From an uncultured Barnesiella sp. (GTDB taxonomy: Bacteria; Bacteroidota; Bacteroidia; Bacteroidales; Barnesiellaceae_A): a DNA stretch of 5,173 nucleotides. Below the pieces are notes generated by a model. It worked only from the letters and a program-made list of their open reading frames with translations. It had not been told where the DNA came from and made no database searches. A program made the translations under genes and the position numbers. Shown here in pieces: positions 1-4,090 of the stretch. Numbering within the stretch: the first letter of the stretch is position 1; every line of letters begins with the position of its first letter. The stretch covers positions 1 to 5,173 of the forward strand of contig CAJGDT010000131.1 in NCBI GenBank assembly GCA_904502265.1. The letters run 5' to 3'.

Positions 1-955
1 TCGCCTGGTGTGTATCTTTACGAGTCGACTCGTAGCTGTGCTCCCACAATTTGTGCAACTCGGGGGCTGTAATATCGAGGTCCTTATCTTTCAATACCTT
101 GAGCACAGCCTCACTCTGAGTCTCATTCTCGGCTATTGTAGTGATGGCCTCGGCAAAAGCCTCTTTCAAGTTCAACTCTTGCTCACAACCCTTCAACTCC
201 ATCAAGAAAGCTATGCCATCAATAAGATGCTTGCGGAAGCTCTTGAGCACACCCGCTGCCATGAAATGATCGAAGGCAGGGATAGATTGTCCGCCGTGCT
301 GCTCATTCTGGTTGGTTTGGAATATAATCGTAGCCAACGTAGCATAGCTAAATATAGATTGAGGCGGACGCACTGTGCCGTTTTTGGTGTGAAAACCTCG
401 CGAGAAGATATCGTCGAGGTCATACTGTGTACAAGTAGTAGTCTTGGTAGGATAATAATCGAGGTCGTGAATGTGGATATCGCCATTCTTGTGGGCACGA
501 GCATAGCGCACACCCACCAAGTATTTGTAAGCATAATCCTTGGTAACCTCCGACGCAAAAGTCATCATCTGTCCGGCAGGAGTATGCGACGACATGTTGG
601 CATTGCTCAGGTTTATATCATTCTTCTCAACCGACACAATACCATCCATTACATGCTTCATCGATGTGCGTTTGTCGCGCTCCTTGGTGCGCCACTCACG
701 ATAGATGATATAACGCTTGGCAATATCGGGGTTAACACGCATCAGCTCCATCTCTACAAGGTCTTGCACCTGCTCTACACTGACCTGCTCGGTAGTGATA
801 TTTTGCATCACACGTTCGGCTACTTGATTGATAGTGGCCTCATCGTTGATGTTGCCGGCACGATAGGCCTTCTCTATGGCTCGTCGTATCTTCTCTATCG
901 AAAATGTTTCAGTTGCGCCGTCGCGCTTGATGATGGTAATGACTTTTGTCTCCAT
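1..955 (-). CDS. nrdD: Anaerobic (class III) ribonucleoside-triphosphate reductase, N-terminal part, cut by the left edge
   Basis: NrdD reduces ribonucleoside triphosphates to deoxyribonucleotides without oxygen, using a glycyl radical installed by the activase NrdG; it is cytoplasmic. Reading the minus strand from the ATG at 955-953 gives 318 uninterrupted codons up to the window edge. Residues about 3-95 form an ATP-cone (allosteric) domain, opening VITIIKRDGATETFSIEKI. The catalytic barrel begins near residue 115 and contains NANMSSHTPAGQ (118-129), GDIHIHDLDYY (158-168), the conserved cysteine in TTTCTQYDL (Cys175, apparently the counterpart of phage T4 NrdD Cys79) and the family signature NEQHGGQSIP (217-226). 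Bacteroidales NrdD proteins are roughly 700 residues or more, so over half, including the second active-site cysteine, zinc site and glycyl-radical loop, lies outside. The start matches the usual ATP-cone N-terminus; the leader is AT-rich with no clear Shine-Dalgarno. It is transcribed divergently from folK. An nrdG gene is expected beyond the left edge (inference). Confidence 0.96.
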   Translation of the reverse strand, partial: METKVITIIKRDGATETFSIEKIRRAIEKAYRAGNINDEATINQVAERVMQNITTEQVSVEQVQDLVEMELMRVNPDIAKRYIIYREWRTKERDKRTSMKHVMDGIVSVEKNDINLSNANMSSHTPAGQMMTFASEVTKDYAYKYLVGVRYARAHKNGDIHIHDLDYYPTKTTTCTQYDLDDIFSRGFHTKNGTVRPPQSIFSYATLATIIFQTNQNEQHGGQSIPAFDHFMAAGVLKSFRKHLIDGIAFLMELKGCEQELNLKEAFAEAITTIAENETQSEAVLKVLKDKDLDITAPELHKLWEHSYESTRKDTHQA

Positions 956-1020
956 TAATTATGCTATTGGGGTTAAATCTTTACATTAAATTGCCTATCT
1001 TTGAAGGGCGAAATCGAGCG

Positions 1021-1028
1021 TAAAGGTA
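1021..1028 (-). promoter_or_regulatory. Candidate -7 element for nrdD
   Basis: On the minus strand these bases read TACCTTTA, matching the Bacteroidota -7 consensus TAnnTTTG at all but the last position. It lies 65 bp upstream of the nrdD start. No good -33 TTTG is visible about 20 bp further upstream, so the call is weak. Confidence 0.3.
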
Positions 1029-1085
1029 TAGCTTTTCTGCCATATTCGTGGTATAAAAAGAAATATATTTTTCAACAAAAATATG

Positions 1086-1101
1086 AGTTGCACAGTTGCA
1101 C
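1086..1101. repeat. Tandem octamer AGTTGCAC x2, second copy overlapping a small dyad
   Basis: AGTTGCAC occurs twice in direct succession (1086-1093 and 1094-1101). The AGTTG of the second copy (1094-1098) is also the left arm of an imperfect dyad closed by CAACT at 1118-1122, with an A6 run (1103-1108) facing a T6 run (1110-1115) inside. It could be a protein-binding site in the divergent promoter region, or chance in AT-rich DNA. Confidence 0.6.
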
Positions 1102-1167
1102 TAAAAAACTTTTTTGACAACTCCGCAATACAAAATACGGCTTTAAATAGTTTACAAACGGCTTTTT

Positions 1168-1635
1168 ATGAAACTTTTCATCATAGGACTCGGATCAAAT
1201 ATAGGAAAAAGAGAGCAAATTATAATGCAAGCGATTGCCTTGATAGGCGAGCGTGTAGGCACAGTAGAGGCTCAATCGTCAATGTACGAAACCCGTGCCG
1301 ACGGCTTCGAGTCGGACAACCTCTTTATGAATGCCGTTATAACCGTGCGTAGCGCATTGGAGCCTCACGAAGTACTATCGCGCACACATCAGATAGAACT
1401 CGACCTGGGATGCTCGACCCACCGCAATGCCGACGGCTCATACTGCGACCGCTCACTCGACATCGACCTCATCGCATGCGATGATATAGTGTGCCACGAC
1501 GACACATTGACACTACCCCACCCTCGCATGCATCAGCGCAGTTTTGTGCTCGAACCCTTGTGCGAAATAGCACCACAATGGTTGCACCCTATCTTGCACC
1601 GCACTGCATCCGAACTGCTTGCCGAAATAGACTAA
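1168..1635 (+). CDS. folK: 2-amino-4-hydroxy-6-hydroxymethyldihydropteridine pyrophosphokinase (HPPK)
   Basis: HPPK transfers pyrophosphate from ATP to 6-hydroxymethyl-7,8-dihydropterin, the step before dihydropteroate synthase in folate synthesis; it is a cytoplasmic monomer. The 155-residue product is full length for the family. Visible signatures are the N-terminal strand and loop FIIGLGSNIGKR (4-15), the substrate-pocket NLFMNAV (51-57), the metal-binding pair in RSLDIDLI (Asp98 and Asp100, with Arg95 just before) and the C-terminal LPHPRMHQRSFVLEPL (116-131), whose His118 and Arg124 match the nucleotide-binding His and Arg of E. coli HPPK. The loop before the metal site (81-94, GCSTHRNADGSYCD) is two to three residues longer than in E. 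coli, and the usual GR-x-R there is not preserved as such. The ATG at 1168 places the family's N-terminus exactly. The next gene starts 23 bp after the stop codon, so the two may be co-transcribed, although a folate gene and a TPR regulator have no obvious functional link. Confidence 0.96.
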   Translation: MKLFIIGLGSNIGKREQIIMQAIALIGERVGTVEAQSSMYETRADGFESDNLFMNAVITVRSALEPHEVLSRTHQIELDLGCSTHRNADGSYCDRSLDIDLIACDDIVCHDDTLTLPHPRMHQRSFVLEPLCEIAPQWLHPILHRTASELLAEID

Positions 1636-1658
1636 AACAGACCCATCAACACACAGCC

Positions 1659-3338
1659 ATGAAACAAATACTCCCCCTTATACTTGCCATTGTGGTACTT
1701 GCCTCAGCTTGTAGCGACCAACGCTATGTAGCTATGCTCGACCATGCCGAGCCCCTCATCGAAACCGCCCCCGACACGGCTCTTGCCCTACTCGATAGTA
1801 TCGACTCAAGCCGCCTCTATCGTGGCAACAAGGCCCGATATGCCCTGCTGCGCTCGCAAGCCCTCGACAAAAACTTCATCGACGTTACCAACGACTCGCT
1901 CATCAACATCGCTGTCGATTACTACGACAACTCAAGCAACTATCGCTATCGCGGTATGGCCTACTACTACAAGGCTTGTGTATGCTATAATAATGGTGAA
2001 TATGAGCAAGCTACCGAACTACTTATCCAAGCAGAAGAGGTTCTGCTCAAGACCAAGGAGTATAACATTACTGCACTCACATACATGTTGCTATCTGAAA
2101 TCTATATTGTTCAATATAGACTTGATGATGCTATTAATCTTATTAATAAAAGCCGCCATTATTATGAAATGTGTGGTAACAAGAAGAATATTGTATATAA
2201 CCACCTACGTTTATCGAAGGTACTTATGATAGAACACCCTGCAGACTCGGTAGTCTGTCACCTTGATAGAGCACACACCTTAGCCCTACAGCTCAATAAC
2301 GAGGAGCTACTTTTTATGGTCGAGAACTATAGAGCCTCGTTCTACGACTATATCAAGGAGTACGACCTTGCTAAGGCTACACTCTACAATGCCTTCGAGC
2401 AATATCCGGCACATACCCCTAATGCTAACGACTACCACCTGCTAAGCCGTATATACTACAATACCGGCAAACTCGACTCGGCACTGTACATACTCGACAC
2501 ATATTATGCCCCCCAGTGTCAAACACACTCTGACAAAGAGATACTAAGCCTATTTCGTAGTTCTATATACAGCGATATGACCGACTATACCAATGCATAT
2601 AAACATCTGTATAATTATATGTATTCCATTACTGAATCGGGATTGCTACAACAAGACAAATCTATCAACGAGTTAGAGAAGAAGTATCGCACCGAGCTAC
2701 TCCGCGAGAAGAGCCAATCGCTTGCTACTCGCAACACCCTACTCTCTGTCATTTCACTTTTGGTAGCCCTCGTTGCCACACTATTTATATACCTATACAT
2801 CCGCCAACGACAACTGCGCAAGGCTCAATACCTACAGCTACACATGGCTGCACAACAAGAAATAGGCGAGATACAGTCGCAATACGACACCGTAAAGGAG
2901 CAACTCCACTCACAGCTGGCACAAAAAGAGCTCTACGAAAATGCACTACACGTTCGCATCGAAAACCTGCGCACCCTCACCAACATATCAAGCACATACG
3001 AGTCGGACAAAGAGAAGTTCTACCACCACTGTCGCTCATACATCAATGTGTGTAACCAAACAGAGAACTCTTTTGTAAGAGATATACGCACCATTGCATC
3101 GCTCTATTGTGAGGATTATGTAGAGAGATTGCAGAGTCGTTACCCCGACCTCACCGATGAGGATATCAACTTGGCATGCCTTATCCTGCTCGGCTTCGAT
3201 TGTGTACAAACACAGATACTATTCAACCACAAAAATATACAAAGCACCTACTCCAAGCGGGCACGCCTGCGCAAGAAATTGGGATTAGAAAAAGATGGAT
3301 GTTTAGAAGATTTTCTATCTACATTTTCGCATCAATAA
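1659..3338 (+). CDS. TPR lipoprotein-like transmembrane regulator with C-terminal LuxR-type helix-turn-helix
   Basis: A 559-residue membrane protein, probably a one-component signal transducer. From the N-terminus: a hydrophobic signal with a possible lipobox (LASAC, Cys18); a long helical region of degenerate TPR-like repeats (about 25-345; e.g. AYYYKACVCYNNGEYEQATELL, of which 101-119 matches the TPR pattern, and RIYYNTGKLDSALYIL at 264-279); a single transmembrane helix (about 360-381); a basic stop (RQRQLRK) and coiled-coil stretch (about 385-440); and a C-terminal domain with LTDEDINLACLILLGFD (498-514) and STYSKRARLRKKLGL (529-543), resembling the LuxR-type DNA-binding helices. The layout implies a periplasmic TPR sensor and a cytoplasmic HTH. 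Related TPR-TM-HTH proteins occur in many copies in Bacteroidales (family recollection); their ligands are unknown to me. The frame is open upstream to 1491, inside folK, but the ATG at 1659 is chosen because it yields the signal sequence. Composition is uneven: about 62% GC at 1741-1800 but about 27% at 2101-2160. DNA binding is inferred, not shown. Confidence 0.88.
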   Translation: MKQILPLILAIVVLASACSDQRYVAMLDHAEPLIETAPDTALALLDSIDSSRLYRGNKARYALLRSQALDKNFIDVTNDSLINIAVDYYDNSSNYRYRGMAYYYKACVCYNNGEYEQATELLIQAEEVLLKTKEYNITALTYMLLSEIYIVQYRLDDAINLINKSRHYYEMCGNKKNIVYNHLRLSKVLMIEHPADSVVCHLDRAHTLALQLNNEELLFMVENYRASFYDYIKEYDLAKATLYNAFEQYPAHTPNANDYHLLSRIYYNTGKLDSALYILDTYYAPQCQTHSDKEILSLFRSSIYSDMTDYTNAYKHLYNYMYSITESGLLQQDKSINELEKKYRTELLREKSQSLATRNTLLSVISLLVALVATLFIYLYIRQRQLRKAQYLQLHMAAQQEIGEIQSQYDTVKEQLHSQLAQKELYENALHVRIENLRTLTNISSTYESDKEKFYHHCRSYINVCNQTENSFVRDIRTIASLYCEDYVERLQSRYPDLTDEDINLACLILLGFDCVQTQILFNHKNIQSTYSKRARLRKKLGLEKDGCLEDFLSTFSHQ

Positions 3339-3426
3339 TACATAAACAACTGATTATCCAATAAATACATTCACCCCCCCCTATTAACATATTGATTTAC
3401 AACAACATAGGAGTGTTGACACATAA

Positions 3427-3498
3427 CCTAATAGCACCCTAATAGAAAATAATTTTACACAACGCTGATTTTCAACCATATACGAATAGGCCTAATAG
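3427..3498 (+). repeat. Three CCTAATAG direct repeats upstream of the promoter
   Basis: CCTAATAG occurs exactly at 3427-3434, 3438-3445 and 3491-3498. Start-to-start distances are 11 and 53 bp, close to one and five helical turns, so all three would face the same side of the DNA. A fourth partial copy of the core (AATAG, 3485-3489) precedes the third repeat, making AATAGG-CCT-AATAGG. The last repeat ends 20 bp upstream of the candidate -33 element, a position typical of activator sites. The repeats are seen directly; the binding function is inferred. Confidence 0.6.
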
Positions 3499-3518
3499 GT
3501 GAAATTTATTGAAAATTG

Positions 3519-3550
3519 CTTGATATATGTATTTTTTAGTTGGAACTTTG
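3519..3550 (+). promoter_or_regulatory. Candidate Bacteroidota promoter for the DUF3244-like gene
   Basis: CTTG at 3519-3522 (consensus -33 TTTG) is followed, after exactly 20 bp, by GAACTTTG at 3543-3550 (consensus -7 TAnnTTTG, one mismatch). The spacing fits the 19-21 bp norm. Transcription would begin near 3553-3557, giving a leader of about 25-30 nt before the ATG at 3582. The leader is A-rich with no Shine-Dalgarno, as is usual in this phylum. Confidence 0.55.
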
Positions 3551-3577
3551 CTCTACAACCTAACAACTAAAAAATAC
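3529..3577. repeat. Perfect 14-bp inverted repeat bracketing the -7 box (operator-like)
   Basis: GTATTTTTTAGTTG at 3529-3542 is exactly complementary to CAACTAAAAAATAC at 3564-3577, with a 21-bp centre. The left arm fills the -33/-7 spacer, the centre holds the -7 box and likely transcription start, and the right arm occupies the leader up to four bases before the start codon. Arm centres are 35 bp apart. Because the left arm lies upstream of the likely start site it would not be in the mRNA, so a DNA operator for a dimeric protein is more plausible than an RNA hairpin. If transcription began further upstream, the arms would instead form a hairpin next to the start codon. Confidence 0.65.
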
Positions 3578-3581
3578 GTTT

Positions 3582-3992
3582 ATGAAAACTCATTTTATTC
3601 TCAAAACAATTTTACTGAGCTTCATGCTCACATTCTCAGTATCGGCTTGGGCCGATGGTAATAGCAATGACTCTATACCCCCACTTCCAGAAAATCCTTT
3701 TGGCAATAAAATAGGAATTCCTCTAAAAGATCTAAAATTTCAACGCTCTCCTATTGATCCCATAGCAGCTTATTATTATATAGGAGAATATACAATAGAT
3801 ATGGAGTTCTACGAAAACATTGGCACTGCAAACATTCACGTAGTAAACTCAAACGGAGCTGTTATCTACAACTTCACACACGACACAGCTATTGAGGGTG
3901 GTTGCACCATCTTCCTACCACCCAACCGAGATTGTTACTACATACAAATATCCGCTCCACGCTACCAAGCAACGGGTGAGCTACGTATTTAG
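3582..3992 (+). CDS. Small exported DUF3244-like protein
   Basis: A 136-residue protein with a clear Sec signal: Met-Lys start, hydrophobic core (about 6-20) and an AxA-type site (SAWA, cleavage probably after Ala24), leaving about 112 residues. There is no lipobox cysteine. A proline-rich linker (31-39, SIPPLPENP) is followed by RSPIDPIAAYY (55-65) and a beta-rich domain with MEFYENIGTANIHVVNSNG (74-92), GGCTIFLPP (106-114) and CYYIQISAP (118-126), ending in GELRI. This layout (RSP.. motif, 'ENIG..' strand, 'v.ns.G.v.y' strand, glycine turn, terminal strand) resembles the DUF3244 family of Bacteroidales, a small immunoglobulin-like or carbohydrate-module-like sandwich of unknown function. 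Cys108 and Cys118 could form a disulphide after export. It is likely periplasmic or secreted. It lies between a membrane regulator and a T9SS-tagged protein, so it could be a target or partner of either. The family assignment is from memory of the pattern. Confidence 0.8.
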   Translation: MKTHFILKTILLSFMLTFSVSAWADGNSNDSIPPLPENPFGNKIGIPLKDLKFQRSPIDPIAAYYYIGEYTIDMEFYENIGTANIHVVNSNGAVIYNFTHDTAIEGGCTIFLPPNRDCYYIQISAPRYQATGELRI

Positions 3993-4018
3993 TATAATGT
4001 TACCATAAAAAACAACCT

Positions 4019-4053
4019 TCAGCCCAAGAGGCCACCATGACATCTTGGGCTGA
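4019..4053 (+). terminator. Strong stem-loop between the DUF3244-like gene and the T9SS-tagged gene
   Basis: TCAGCCCAAGA (4019-4029) pairs perfectly with TCTTGGGCTGA (4043-4053), an 11-bp stem with a 13-nt loop, starting 27 nt after the stop codon at 3990-3992. Downstream there are only two T's before A-rich sequence, so it is a poor intrinsic terminator on the plus strand. An A6 run lies just before the stem (4006-4011 region), giving a T-run if read on the minus strand, but no minus-strand gene is present. It may be a partial terminator, attenuator or mRNA 3'-end stabiliser that reduces read-through into the next gene. Confidence 0.5.
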
Positions 4054-4090
4054 TTAAAACAGAAATTATTAACCTTAAAATACACAAAAC

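Larger units (their letters stand above)
956..1167. other. Divergent intergenic region between nrdD and folK
   Basis: This 212-bp AT-rich stretch must hold the promoters of both flanking genes. No protein is supported in it. On the plus strand, TATCTTTG at 996-1003 is a perfect match to the Bacteroidota -7 element (TAnnTTTG), but no TTTG-like -33 element lies at the right distance and it would imply a leader of over 150 nt for folK. TTTG at 1113-1116 could be a -33 element nearer folK, but no good -7 box follows. The region also has a tandem 8-bp repeat and a small dyad, annotated separately. I found no convincing NrdR box. folK has no Shine-Dalgarno before its ATG, only a T-rich run. Confidence 0.6.
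3339..3581. other. Regulatory-looking intergenic region upstream of the DUF3244-like gene
   Basis: This 243-bp region has no supportable gene. It contains a run of eight C (3374-3381), a weak 5-bp dyad (CAACA 3403-3407 with TGTTG 3414-3418), three CCTAATAG repeats, a candidate promoter and a perfect 14-bp inverted repeat; the last three are annotated separately. I see no convincing intrinsic terminator for the regulator gene that ends at 3338. The density of repeated and symmetric sequence, and a candidate promoter of its own, suggest the downstream gene is transcribed independently of the regulator. Confidence 0.6.

Noticed and set aside
8..958. A 316-codon open frame on the plus strand
   Set aside because: It lies antisense to nrdD, whose minus-strand translation gives unmistakable family motifs throughout. 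The plus-strand product resembles nothing and is low in coding character.
956..1167. NrdR box upstream of nrdD
   Set aside because: I found no pair of 16-bp sites resembling the NrdR consensus in this region.
1083..1352. An 89-codon open frame overlapping the start of folK
   Set aside because: It is out of frame with the clearly conserved FolK sequence and its product has no recognisable features.
1491..1658. N-terminal extension of the TPR regulator from an upstream ATG within folK
   Set aside because: The extension overlaps the folK C-terminus in another frame and would bury the signal sequence that begins at the ATG at 1659.
3176..3364. A 62-codon open frame overlapping the end of the regulator gene
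   Set aside because: It is a shifted frame of the conserved HTH-coding region with no signal or motif.
3374..3381. C8 homopolymer as a phase-variation tract
   Set aside because: It is non-coding and about 140 bp upstream of the candidate promoter's -33 element, so length change has no evident effect; short C runs alone are weak evidence.
3529..3577. Phase-variable invertible promoter, as in Bacteroides capsule loci
   Set aside because: The inverted repeats are only 21 bp apart, far shorter than known invertible segments, and no invertase gene is in the window. Inversion would also leave the -33 element outside.
4068..4090. Separate promoter for the T9SS-tagged gene
   Set aside because: The best match, TAACCTTA at 4070-4077, fits the -7 consensus poorly and its nearest -33-like CTTG is 22 bp away and inside the stem-loop.
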